From Osmia lignaria lignaria (taxonomy: Eukaryota; Arthropoda; Insecta; Hymenoptera; Megachilidae), in contig NW_027478158.1 of assembly GCF_051020975.1 (NCBI RefSeq), positions 3,782,001 through 3,846,000 on the forward strand: a stretch of DNA of 64,000 nucleotides, read 5' to 3'. Under the pieces are notes generated by a model that was not told where the DNA came from, made no database searches, and was given only the letters and a program-made list of their open reading frames with translations. Below are positions 53,247 to 63,117 of the stretch, piece by piece; position 1 is the first letter of the stretch; every line of letters starts with the position of its first letter. Position numbers and translations under genes: made by a program.

Positions 53247-53890
53247 TTGCAGATATATCTCAAGGGAAGGGGCCTGCCGGACATATTTCGAGATATTTCT
53301 TCTTCTTGTTGTTCTTCTTCTGCACAGCTAAGCTGGAAGTGGCATTTGCAGGTCGCAATAGTGCAGAGTTATCTCAAAGAAAGGGGCCACGGTGTTTCTG
53401 TATCTCTATTATGTTGGTGCGGCTTCGGAACTTTTAAATATCTCGATATATCTCGAAAACTACGCTTCTGATCAAAAAATATCATAGAACATAAATTGTA
53501 GGAAACATAATTCTCTACAAAAAACGTCTCTTAACATTTTGCCATAGCTCGCTTCGTTTCCGAGATATTTGCAGATTCAGCTCAAAGGAACTGGCCTGAC
53601 GGACATATTTCGAGATATTTCTTCTTCTTGTTGTTCTTCCTCTGCACAGCTAAGCTGGAAGTGGCATTTACAGCTCGCAATAGTGCAGAGTTATCTCAAA
53701 GAAAGGGGCCACGGTGTTTCTGTATCTCTATTATGTTGGTGCTGCTTCGGAACTTTTAAATATCTTGATATATCTCGAGAACTACGCCTCTGATCGAAAA
53801 ATATCATAGAACATAAAAAGTAGGAAACTTAATTCTCTACAAAAAAGGTCTCTTAACATTTTGCCATAGCTCGCTTCGTTTCCGAGATAT
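53247..53890 (+). repeat. double chimera: P monomer split around a foreign 322-bp piece
   Basis: The first monomer starts as P (ATATATCTCAA, CCTGCCGG, CTAAGC) and switches between 53330 and 53352 to the GCAGGTCGC type with a CTCGATAT...AAATTG linker. The second starts TTCAGCTCAAAGGAACTGG and switches back between 53640 and 53670 to P (TTTACAGC, GGTGCTGC, GATCGAAAAA). The inserted middle matches the adjacent pair at 47129/47451. The net result is one added monomer inside a P unit. Confidence 0.75.
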
Positions 53891-55178
53891 TTGCAGATTT
53901 ATCTCAAGGGAAGGGGCCTGACGGACATATTTCGAGATATTTCTTCTTCTTGTTGTTCTTCCTCTGCACAGCTAAGCTGGAAGTGGCATTTGCGGCTCGC
54001 ACTAGTGCAGAGTTATCTCAAAGAAAGGAGCCACGGTGTTTCTGTATCTCTATTATGTTGGTGCGGCTTCGGAACTTTTAAATATCTCGATATATCTCGA
54101 AAACTACGCTTCTGATCAAAAAATATCATAGAACATAAATTGTAGGAAACATAATTCACTACAAAAAACGTCTCTTAACATTTTGCCATAGCTCGCTTCG
54201 TTTCCGAGATATTTGCAGATTCAGCTCAAAGGAACGGGCCTGACGGACATATTTCGAGATACATCTTCTTCTTGTTGTTCTTCCTCTGCACAGCTAAGCT
54301 GGAAGTGGCATTTGCAGCTCGCAATAGTGCAGAGTTATCTCAAAGAAAGGGGCCACGGTGTTTCTGTATCTCTATTATGTTGGTGCGGCTTCGGAACTTT
54401 TAAATATCTTGATATATCTCGAGAACTACGCATCTGATCAAAAAATATCATAGAACATAAAAAGTAGGAAACTTAATTCTCTACAAAAAAGTTCTCTTAA
54501 CATTTTGCCATAGCTCGCTTCGTTTCCGAGATATTTGCAGATATATCTCAAGGGAAGGGGCCTGCCGGACATATTTCGAGATATTTCTTCTTCTTGTTGT
54601 TCTTCTTCTGCACAGCTAAGCTGGAAGTGGCATTTACAGCTCGCAATAGTGCAGAGTTATCTCAAAGAAAGGGGCCACGGTGTTTCTGTATCTCTATTAT
54701 GTTGGTGCTGCTTCGGAACTTTTAAATATCTTGATATATCTCGAGAACTACGCCTCTGATCGAAAAATATCATAGAACATAAAAAGTAGGAAACTTAATT
54801 CTCTACAAAAAAGGTCTCTTAACATTTTGCCATAGCTCGCTTCGTTTCCGAGATATTTGCAGATTTATCTCAAGGGAAGGGGCCTGACGGACATATTTCG
54901 AGATATTTCTTCTTCTTGTTGTTCTTCCTCTGCACAGCTAAGCTGGAAGTGGCATTTGCGGCTCGCACTAGTGCAGAGTTATCTCAAAGAAAGGAGCCAC
55001 GGTGTTTCTGTATCTCTATTATGTTGGTGCGGCTTCGGAACTTTTAAATATCTCGATATATCTCGAAAACTACGCTTCTGATCAAAAAATATCATAGAAC
55101 ATAAAAAGTAGGAAACTTAATTCTCTACAAAAAAGGTCTCTTAACATTTTGCCATAGCTCGCTTCGTTTCCGAGATAT

Positions 55179-57471
55179 TTGCAGATTTATCTCAAGGGAA
55201 GGGGCCTGACGGACATATTTCGAGATATTTCTTCTTCTTGTTGTTCTTCTTCTGCACAGCTGAGCTGGAAGTGGCATTTGCAGGTCGCAATAGTGCAGAG
55301 TTATCTCAAAGAAAGGGGCCACGGTGTTTCTGTATCTCTATTATGTTGGTGCGGCTTCGGAACTTTTAAATATCTTGATATATCTCGAGAACTACGCATC
55401 TGATCAAAAAATATCATAGAACATAAAAAGTAGGAAACTTAATTCTCTACAAAAAAGGTCTCTTAACATTTTGCCATAGCTCGCTTCGTTTCCGAGATAT
55501 TTGCAGATTTATCCCAAGGGAAGGGTCCTGATGGACATATTTCGAGATATTTCTTCTTCTTGTTGTTCTTCTTCTGCACAGCTAAACTGGAAGTGGCATT
55601 TCCAGCTCGCAATCGTGCAGAGTTATCTCAAAGAAAGGGGCCACGGTGTTTCTGTATCTCTATTATGTTGGTGCGGCTTCGGAACTTTTAAATATCTTGA
55701 TATATCTCGAGAACTACGCCTCTGATCGAAAAATATCATAGAACATAAAAAGTAGGAAACTTAATTCTCTACAAAAAAGGTCTCTTAACATTTTGCCATA
55801 GCTCGCTTCGTTTCCGAGATATTTGCAGATATATCTCAAGGGAAGGGGCCTGACGGACATATTTCGAGATATTTCTTCTTCTTGTTGTTCTTCTTCTGCA
55901 CAGCTAAGCTGGAAGTGGCATTTACAGCTCGCAATAGTGCAGAGTTATCTCAAAGAAAGGGGCCACGGTGTTTCTGTATCTCTATTATGTTGGGGCTGCT
56001 TCGGAACTTTTAAATATCTTGATATATCTCGAGAACTACGCATCTGATCAAAAAATATCATAGAACATGAAAAGTAGGAAACTTAATTCTCTACAAAAAA
56101 GGTCTCTTAACATTTTGCCATAGCTCTCTTCGTTTCCGAGATATTTGCAGATTTATCTCAAGGGAAGGGGCCTGACGGACATATTTCGAGATATTTCTTC
56201 TTCTTGTTGTTCTTCTTCTGCACAGCTAAGCTGGAAGTGGCATTTGCAGCTCGCAATAGTGCAGAGTTATCTCAGAGAAAGGGGCCACGGTGTTTCTGTA
56301 TCTCTATTATGTTGGTGCGGCTTCGGAACTTTTAAATATCTTGATATATCTCGAGAACTACGCCTCTGATCGAAAAATATCATAGAACATAAAAAGTAGG
56401 AAACTTAATTCTCTACAAAAAAGGTCTCTTAACATTTTGCCATAGCTCGCTTCGTTTCCGAGATATTTGCAGATTTATCTCAAGGGAAGGGGCCTGACGG
56501 ACATATTTCGAGATATTTCTTCTTCTTGTTGTTCTTCTTCTGCACAGCTAAGCTGGAAGTGGCATTTGCGGCTCGCACTAGTGCAGAGTTATCTCAAAGA
56601 AAGGAGCCACGGTGTTTCTGTATCTCTATTATGTTGGTGCGGCTTCGGAACTTTTAAATATCTCGATATATCTCGAAAACTACGCTTCTGATCAAAAAAT
56701 ATCATAGAACATAAATTGTAGGAAACATAATTCACTACAAAAAACGTCTCTTAACATTTTGCCATAGCTCGCTTCGTTTCCGAGATATTTGCAGATTCAG
56801 CTCAAAGGAACGGGCCTGACGGACATATTTCGAGATACTTCTTCTTCTTGTTGTTCTTCCTCTGCACAGCTACGCTGGAAGTGGCATTTGCAGCTCGCAA
56901 TAGTGCAGAGTTATCTCAAGGAAAGGGGCCACGGTGTTTCTGTATCTCTATTATGTTGGTGCGGCTTCGGAACTTTTAAATATCTTGATATATCTCGAGA
57001 ACTACGCCTCTGATCGAAAAATATCATAGAACATAAAAAGTAGTAAACTTAATTCTCTACAAAAAAGGTCTCTTAACATTTTGCCATAGCTCGCTTCGTT
57101 TCCGAGATATTTGCAGATTTATCTCAAGGGAAGGGGCCTGACGGACATATTTCGAGATATTTCTTCTTCTTGTTGTTCTTCTTCTGCACAGCTAAGCTGG
57201 AAGTGGCATTTGCGGCTCGCACTAGTGCAGAGTTATCTCAAAGAAAGGAGCCACGGTGTTTCTGTATCTCTATTATGTTGGTGCGGCTTCGGAACTTTTA
57301 AATATCTTGATATATCTCGAGAACTACGCATCTGATCAAAAAATATCATAGAAGATAAAAAGTAGGAAACTTAATTCTCTACAAAAAAGGTCTCTTAACA
57401 TTTCGCCATAGCTCGCTTCGTTTCCGAGATATTTGCAGATTTATCTCAAGGGAAGGGGCCTGACGGACATA
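55179..57471 (+). repeat. mixed satellite monomers left of the transposon
   Basis: Seven monomers of differing types precede the element: CTGAGC/GCAGGTCGC (55179), AAACTGG/TTTCCAGC (55501), a GGGGCTGC variant (55823), a TCAGAGAAAG variant (56145), GCGGCTCGCACTAG with AAAGGAGCC (56467, 57111) and a GCTACGCTGG type (56789). No simple HOR period is evident. The last anchor (57433) begins the monomer that the element interrupts. Confidence 0.7.
57470..57471. repeat. TA target-site duplication, left
   Basis: Uninterrupted monomers read GGACATATTTCG. Here GGACATA is followed by the element, and TATTTCG resumes after it, so the TA is duplicated. This is the hallmark of the IS630-Tc1-mariner superfamily. 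Confidence 0.95.
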
Positions 57472-57690
57472 CAGGGTGTCCCGTAACTTGTGTAACTCCC
57501 GGAAACGGGGGGTTGCTGGGGTGATCCTAAACAACATTTTCCTTTACCAAAATGTCGTTTGAAGCTTCGTTTTTGAGTTATTAAAGAAAAACACTGGCCA
57601 ATCAAGCGCGCCTTTAGCGCAGGCCGAAGCACGAGAGCGTTGGCTTTCAGCCGTGCTCGGTCGTGGTCGTGAAAAAAACGCATTGGCACA
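57472..57690 (+). repeat. left terminal inverted repeat (219 bp)
   Basis: This pairs with 57786-58005. The outer 34 bp are perfect. Inside that are a 1-bp indel in a G run (CGGGGGG against GGGGGGGG) and scattered mismatches. Well-matched islands include ACAACATTTTCCTTTACC, GAAGCTTCGTTTTT, GAGCGTTGGCTTTCA, GCTCGGTCGTGGTCGTGAA and CATTGGCACA. The stretch after GGCCAATCA is the most diverged between the arms. Confidence 0.9.
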
Positions 57691-57694
57691 AACG

Positions 57695-57720
57695 CATTCA
57701 TTATTCATGAATAACGAATG
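57695..57720. other. 26-bp near-perfect palindrome in the element's centre
   Basis: Centred on TTCATGAA, this segment is its own reverse complement except for one mismatched pair, with CATTC at one end and GAATG at the other. It lies in the 95-bp region between the long inverted repeats, so it would form the tip of the folded element. Function unknown. Confidence 0.8.
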
Positions 57721-57785
57721 ATTCCACATTGTTCTTAATTTAAGACGATGTAACATTTATCGCACGCTTCACTTAATACCCACGC

Positions 57786-58005
57786 TGTGCCAATGCATTT
57801 GTTCACGACCACGACCGAGCGCCGTTGAAAGCCAACGCTGCCGTGGCTCAGCGCGCGCCCGGCGTGCGCTCTGATTGGCCAGCGTTTTTCTTTAATAACT
57901 GAAAAACGAAGCTTCAAAAGACATTTTGGTAAAGGAAAATGTTGTTCAGAATCACCCCAGCAACCCCCCCCTTTCCGGGAGTTACACAAGTTACGGGACA
58001 CCCTG
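57786..58005 (-). repeat. right terminal inverted repeat (220 bp)
   Basis: This is the inverse of 57472-57690, starting TGTGCCAATG and ending GGGACACCCTG next to the duplicated TA. At the two sites where the two element copies differ, the reverse complement of this arm carries the same base as the copy at 63801. Confidence 0.9.
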
Positions 58006-58007
58006 TA
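58006..58007. repeat. TA target-site duplication, right
   Basis: The duplicated TA after the terminal CACCCTG is followed by TTTCGAGATATTTC, where the satellite monomer resumes without loss. Confidence 0.95.
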
Positions 58008-60222
58008 TTTCGAGATATTTCTTCTTCTTGTTATTCTTCCTCTGCACAGCTAAGCTGGAAGTGGCATTTGCAGCTCGCAATAGTGCAGAGTTATCTCAAA
58101 GAAAGGGGCCACGGTGTTTCTGTATCTCTATTATGTTGGTGCGGCTTCGGAACTTTTAAATATCTCGATATATCTCGAGAACTACGCATCTCATCAAAAA
58201 ATATCATAGAACATAAAAAGTAGGAAACTTAATTCTCTACAAAAAAGGTCTCTTAACATTTTGCCATAGCTCGCTTCGTTTCCGAGATATTTGCAGATTT
58301 ATCTCAAGGAAAGGGGCCTGACGGACATATTTCGAGATATTTCTTCTTCTTGTTGTTCTTCTTCTGCACAGCTAAGCTGGAAGTGGCATTTGCGGCTCGC
58401 ACTAGTGCAGAGTTATCTCAAAGAAAAGGGCCACGGTGTTTCTGTATCCCTATTATGTTGGTGCGGCTTCGGAACTTTTAAATATCTCGATATATCTCGA
58501 AAACTACGCTTCTGATCAAAAAATATTATAGAACATAAATTGTAGGAAACATAATTCTCTATAAAAAACGTCTCTTAACATTTTGCCATAGCTCGCTTCG
58601 TTTCCGAGATATTTGCAGATTCAGCTCAAAGGAACTGGCCTGACGGACATATTTCGAGATATTTCTTCTTCTTGTTGTTCTTCCTCTGCACAGCTAAGCT
58701 GGAAGTGGCATTTACAGCTCGCAATAGTGCAGAGTTATCTCAAAGAAAGGGGCCACGGTGTTTCTGTATCTCTATTATGTTGGTGCGGCTTCGGAACTTT
58801 TAAATATCTTGATGTATCTCGAGAACTACGCATCTCATCAAAAAATATCATAGAACATAAAAAGTAGGAAACTTAATTCTCTACAAAAAAGGTCTCTTAA
58901 CATTTTGCCATAGCTCGCTTCGTTTCCGAGATATTTGCAGATTTATCTCAAGGGAAGGGGCCTGACGGACATATTTCGAGATATTTCTTCTTCTTGTTGT
59001 TCTTCTTCTGCACAGCTAAGTTGGAAGTGGCATTTGCGGCTCGCACTAGTGCAGAGTTATCTCAAAGAAAGGGGCCACGGTGTTTCTGTATCCCTATTAT
59101 GTTGGTGCGGCTTCGGAACTTTTAAATATCTCGATATATCTCGAAAACTACGCTTCTGATCAAAAAATATCATAGAACATAAATTGTAGGAAACACAATT
59201 CTCTACAAAAAACGTCTCTTAACATTTTGCCATAGCTCGCTTCGTTTCCGAGATATTTGCAGATTCAGCTCAAAGGAACTGGCCTGACGGACATATTTCA
59301 AGATATTTCTTCTTCTTGTTGTTCTTCCTCTGCACAGCTAAGCTGGAAGTGGCATTAGCAGCTCGCAATAGTGCAGAGTTATCTCAAAGAAAGGGGCCAC
59401 GGTGTTTCTGTATCTCTATTATGTTGGTGCGGCTTCGGAACCTTTAAATATCTTGATATATCTCGAGAACTACGCATCTCATCAAAAAATATCATAGAAC
59501 ATAAAAAGTAGGAAACTTAATTCTCTACAAAAAAGGTCTCTTAACATTTTGCCATAGGTCGCGTCGTTTCCGAGATATTTGCAGATTTATCTCAAGGGAA
59601 GGGGCCTAACGGACATATTTCGAGATATTTCTTCTTCTTGTTGTCCTTCTTCTGCACAGCTAAACTGGAAGTGGCATTTCCAGCTCGCAATAGTGCAGAG
59701 TTATCTCAAAGAGAGGGGCCACGGTGTTTCTGTATCTCTATTATGTTGGTGCGGCTTCGGAACTTTTAAATATCTTGATATATCTCGAGAACTACGCATC
59801 TGATCAAAAAATATCATAGAACATAAAAAGTAGGAAACTTAATTCTCTACAAAAAAGGTCTCTTAACATTTTGCCATAGCTCGCTTCGTTTCCGAGATAT
59901 TTGCAGATTTATCTCAAGGGAAGGGGCCTGACGGACATATTTCGAGATATTTCTTCTTCTTGTTGTTCTTCTTCTGCACAGCTAAGCTGGAAGTGGCATT
60001 TGCGGCTCGCACTAGTGCAGAGTTATCTCAAAGAAAGGGGCCACGGTGTTTCTGTATCTCTATTATGTTGGTGCGGCTTCGGAACTTTTAAATATCTCGA
60101 TATATCTCGAAAACTACGCTTCTGATCAAAAAATATCATAGAAGATAAAAAGTAGGAAACTTAATTCTCTACAAAAAAGGTCTCTTAACATTTTGCCATA
60201 GCTCGCTTCGTTTCCGAGATAT

Positions 60223-60544
60223 TTGCAGATTTATCTCAAGGGAAGGGGCCTGACGGACATATTTCGAGATATTTCTTCTTCTTGTTGTTCTTCTTCTGCA
60301 CAGCTAAGCTGGAAGTGGCATTTGCAGCTCGCAATAGTGCAGAGTTATCTCAAAGAAAGGGGCCACGGTGTTTCTGTATCTCTATTATGTTGGTGCGGCT
60401 TCGGAACTTTTAAATATCTTGATATATCTCGAGAACTACGCATCTGATCAAAAAATATCATACAACATAAAAAGTAGGAAACTTAATTCTCTACAAAAAA
60501 GGTCTCTTAACATTTTGCCATAGCTCGCTTCGTTTCCGAGATAT
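60223..60544 (+). repeat. exemplar 322-bp satellite monomer
   Basis: This is a near-consensus monomer, given to define the unit. Offsets from the TTG anchor are: about 39, the TA where both transposon copies insert; 48-75, a pyrimidine tract of TTC and TTG triplets ending CTTCTGC or CCTCTGC; 83, CTAAGC or CTGAGC; 99-112, the most diagnostic segment (GCAGCTCGCAATAG, GCGGCTCGCACTAG, GCAGGTCGC, GCAGCGCGC or ACAGCTCGC); 114-145, a diverged second copy of offsets 2-33; about 190, TTTTAAAT; about 200-215, TATATCTCGAGAAC or TATATCTCGAAAAC; then an A-rich linker back to TTTCCGAGATAT. TTTAAA (DraI) should cut about once per monomer. TGATCA (BclI) is present in most monomers but lost in those with GATCGAAAA. 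This copy carries one small private change (CATACAAC for CATAGAAC). Confidence 0.95.
60225..60368 (+). repeat. internal direct subrepeat of the monomer (114-bp offset)
   Basis: Two segments of the same monomer align directly: 60225-60256 (begins GCAGATTTATCTCAAGGGAA) and 60339-60368 (begins GCAGAGTTATCTCAAAGAAA). Both then continue GGGGCC and ACGG. They match at most positions, with a 2-bp length difference near the end. Upstream, AGCTCGC also precedes both, separated by different spacers. This suggests the 322-bp unit arose partly by an old internal duplication of a shorter repeat. The relation is seen in most monomers of the array. The duplication is direct observation; its age and origin are inference. 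Confidence 0.75.
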
Positions 60545-62798
60545 TTGCAGATTTATCTCAAGGGAAGGGGCCTGACGGACATATTTCGAGATATTTCTTC
60601 TTCTTGTTGTTCTTCTTCTGCACAGCTAAGCTGGAAGTGGCATTTGCGGCTCGCACTAGTGCAGAGTTATCTCAAAGAAAGGGGCCACGGTGTTTCTGTA
60701 TCTCTATTATGTTGGTGCGGCTTCGGAACTTTTAAATATCTCGATATATCTCGAAAACTACGCTTCTGATCAAAAAATATCATAGAACATCAATTGTAGG
60801 AAACAGAATTCTCTACAAAAAAGGTCTCTTAACATTTTGCCATAGCTCGCTTCGTTTCCGAGATATTTGCAGATATATCTCAAGGGAAGGGGCCTGACGG
60901 ACATATTTCGAGATATTTCTTCTTCTTGTTGTTCTTCTTCTGCACAGCTAAGCTGGAAGTGGCATTTACAGCTCGCAATAGTGCAGAGTTATCTCAAAGA
61001 AAGGGGCCACGGTGTTTCTGTATCTCTATTATGTTGGTGCGGCTTCGGAACTTTTAAATATCTTGATATATCTCCAGAACTACGCATCTGATCAAAAAAT
61101 ATCATAGAAGATAAAAAGTAGGAAACTTAATTCTCTACAAAAAAGGTCTCTTAACATTTTGCCATAGCTCGCTTCGTTTCCGAGATATTTGCAGATTTAT
61201 CTCAAGGGAAGGGGCCTGACGGACATATTTCGAGATATTTCTTCTTCTTGTTGTTCTTCTTCTGCACAGGTAAGCTGGAAGTGGCATTTGCGGCTCGCAC
61301 TAGTGCAGAGTTATCTCAAAGAAAGGGGCCACAGTGTTTCTGTATCTCTATTATGTTGGTGCGGCTTCGGAACTTTTAAATATCGCGATATATCTCGAAA
61401 ACTACGCTTCTGATCAAAAAATATCATAGAACATAAATTGTAGGAAACATAATTCTCTACAAAAAACGTCTCTTAACATTTTGCCATAGCTCGCTTCGTT
61501 TCCGAGATATTTGCAGATTCAGCTCAAAGGAACTGGCCTGACGGTCATATTTCGAGATATTTCTTCTTCTTGTTGTTCTTCCTCTGCACAGCTAAGCTGG
61601 AAGTGGCATTTGCAGCTCGCAATAGTGCAGAGTTATCTCAAAGAAAGGGGCCACGGTGTTTCTGTATCTCTATTATGTTGGTGCGGCTTCGGAACTTTTA
61701 AATATCTTGATATATCTCGAGAACTACGCATCTGATCAAAAAATATCATAGAACATAAAAAGTAGGAAACTTAATTCTCTACAAAAAAGGTCTCTTAACA
61801 TTTTGCCATAGCTCGCTTCGTTTCCGAGATATTTGCAGATTTATCTCAAGGGAAGGGGCCTGACGGACATATTTCGAGATATTTCTTCTTCTTGTTGTTC
61901 TTCTTCTGCACAGCTGAGCTGGAAGTGGCATTTGCAGGTCGCAATAGTGCAGAGTTATCTCAAAGAAAGGGGCCACGGTGTTTCTGTATCTCTATTATGT
62001 TGGTGCGGCTTCGGAACTTTTAAATATCTCGATATATCTCGAAAACTACGCTTCTGATCAAAAAATGTCATAGAACGTAAATTGTAGGAAACATTATTCT
62101 CTACAAAAAAGTTCTCTTAACATTTTGCCATAGCTCGCTTCGTTTCCGAGATATTTGCAGATTTATCTCAAGGGAAGGGGCCTGACGGACATATTTCGAG
62201 ATATTTCTTCTTCTTGTTGTTCTTCTTCTGCACAGCTGAGCTGGAAGTGGCATTTGCAGGTCGCAATAGTGCAGAGTTATCTCAAAGAAAGGGGCCACGG
62301 TGTTTCTGTATCTCTATTATGTTGGTGCGGCTTCGGAACTTTTAAATATCTCGATATATCTCGAAAACTACGCTTCTGATCAAAAAATATCATAGAACGT
62401 AAATTGTAGGAAACATTATTCTCTACAAAAAAGGTCTCTTAACATTTTGCCATAGCTCGCTTCGTTTCCGAGATATTTGCAGATTTATCTCAAGGGAAGG
62501 GTCCTGATGGACATATTTCGAGATATTTCTTCTTCTTGTTGTTCTTCTTCTGCACAGCTAAACTGGAAGTGGCATTTCCAGCTCGCAATCGTGCAGAGTT
62601 ATCTCAAAGAAAGGGGCCACGGTGTTTCTGTATCTCTATTATGTTGGTGCGGCTTCGGAACTTTTAAATATCTCGATATATCTCGAAAACCACGCTTCTG
62701 ATCAAAAAATATCATAGAACATAAATTGTAGGAAACTTAATTCTCTACAAAAAAGGTCTCTTAACATTTTGCCATAGCTCGCTTCGTTTCCGAGATAT

Positions 62799-63117
62799 TT
62801 GCAGATTTATCTCAAGGGAAGGGGCCTGACGGACATATTTCGAGATATTTCTTCTTCTTGTTCTTCTTCTGCACAGCTAAGCTGGAAGTGGCATTTGCAG
62901 CGCGCAATAGTGCAGAGTTATCTCAAAGAAAGGGGCCACGGTGTTTCTGTATCTCTATTATGTTGGTGCGGCTTCGGAACTTTTAAATATCTTGATATAT
63001 CTCGAGAACTACGCATCTGATCAAAAAATATCGTAGAAGATAAAGAGTAGGAAACTTAATTCTCTACAAAAAAGGTCTCTTAACATTTCGCCATAGCTCG
63101 CTTCGTTTCCGAGATAT
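62799..63117 (+). repeat. 319-bp monomer (triplet loss in the pyrimidine tract)
   Basis: The tract near 62855-62870 has lost one three-base unit: CTTCTTGTTCTTC instead of CTTCTTGTTGTTCTTC. This is the only length change of the TTC/TTG tract I found in the window and is most simply a replication slip. The rest is the GCAGCGCGC type with a GAAGATAAAGAG linker. Confidence 0.85.

Larger units (their letters stand above)
46807..55178 (+). repeat. domain 4: three/four-monomer HOR (966/1288 bp)
   Basis: Three types repeat in order. P has ATATATCTCAA, CCTGCCGG, TTTACAGC, GGTGCTGC and GATCGAAAAA. R has CCTCTGC, GCGGCTCGCACTAG, AAAGGAGCC and an AATTCACTAC linker (AATTCGCTAC at 51903). Q has TTCAGCTCAAAGGAACGG with GATACATC. 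P-R-Q trimers begin at 47773, 48739, 50027, 51315 and 52281, and a P-R pair at 54535. An extra chimeric monomer G precedes P at 50027 and 51315, making two four-monomer units. Copies are nearly identical, so this looks like the most recently amplified part of the window. Confidence 0.85.
1..57471 (+). repeat. 322-bp satellite array, block 1
   Basis: This is a head-to-tail tandem array. The phase anchor (the TTG in GATATTTGCAGATT) recurs from 128 to 57433, giving 179 anchors. Spacing is 322 bp except for eleven monomers of 321 bp (starting at 5280, 23955, 26208, 27173, 29748, 31679, 32000, 38117, 42302, 44233 and 44554). All monomers have the same orientation. Landmarks in each unit, in order, are a TTTATCTCAAGGG or TTCAGCTCAAAGG segment, a TTC/TTG pyrimidine tract, GCTAAGCTGG, GTGCAGAGTTATCTC, TTTTAAATATC, TATATCTCGA, and an A-rich linker with TAGGAAAC and CTCTACAAA. 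Variants are shared between non-adjacent monomers in ordered series, so the array is organised into higher-order repeats. No gene, tRNA, rRNA or CRISPR structure was seen. The left edge of the array lies outside the window. I do not recognise this satellite as a named family. Confidence 0.98.
57472..58005. mobile_element. 534-bp non-autonomous foldback element, Tc1/mariner-type MITE
   Basis: This insertion replaces nothing. Removing the element and one TA restores a normal monomer, since the distance from anchor 57433 to 58291 is 858 = 322 + 536. The termini are inverted repeats starting CAGGGTGTCCCGTAACTTGT. The first 34 bp at each end are perfect inverses, and imperfect pairing extends to about 219/220 bp, leaving a 95-bp centre. 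Base composition is more GC-rich than the satellite. The element is too short for a transposase; its open frames (up to 88 codons, minus strand) show no DDE/D signature or other domain I recognise, so it would need a transposase in trans. TA duplication plus terminal sequence supports the Tc1/mariner superfamily; the exact family is unknown to me. Confidence 0.92.
58008..61832 (+). repeat. two-monomer HOR (644 bp)
   Basis: GCGGCTCGCACTAG monomers with the CTCGATAT/GAAAAC linker (58291, 58935, 59901, 60545, 61189) mostly alternate with GCAGCTCGCAATAG or ACAGCTCGC monomers with the CTTGATAT/GAGAAC linker (58613, 59257, 60223, 60867, 61511); 59579 breaks the series. The rare linker GCATCTCATCAAAA (for GCATCTGATCA) recurs near 58187, 58830 and 59473, about 644 bp apart, and TGTATCCCTATT marks both 58291 and 58935. 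This dimeric organisation is not prominent left of the transposon. Confidence 0.8.

Noticed and set aside
57441..58001. Open frames of 70-88 codons inside the transposon as a possible transposase remnant
   Set aside because: They lie largely within the inverted arms, are far shorter than a Tc1/mariner transposase and show no DDE/D or helix-turn-helix pattern I can recognise. Some run into satellite sequence.
60211..60237. CENP-B-box-like site around TTCGTTTCCGAGATA
   Set aside because: The core positions required by the NTTCGNNNNANNCGGGN consensus are not met on either strand.
60216..60237. Conserved hairpin GAGATA, 10-nt loop, TATCTC at the monomer boundary
   Set aside because: The stem is only six base pairs, A/T-rich, and flanked by mismatches. 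It is conserved because everything is. There is too little to call it a functional structure.
60421..60520. Phased A-tracts giving intrinsic DNA curvature
   Set aside because: The three A-runs in the linker are spaced about 19 and 25 bp apart, which is not a clean multiple of the helical repeat.
60223..60544. Hammerhead ribozyme embedded in the satellite, as in some insect satellites
   Set aside because: CCTGACGGAC and the variant CCTGATGGAC resemble the CUGANGA core but lack the final GA, and I could not place a matching GAAA and stem arrangement on either strand.
18427..62298. A recurring 65-codon minus-strand open frame
   Set aside because: It appears only where CTAAGC is changed to CTGAGC, which removes a stop on the other strand, or where CTGGTAG or similar changes act. 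It lies antisense within the satellite and has no recognisable domain.
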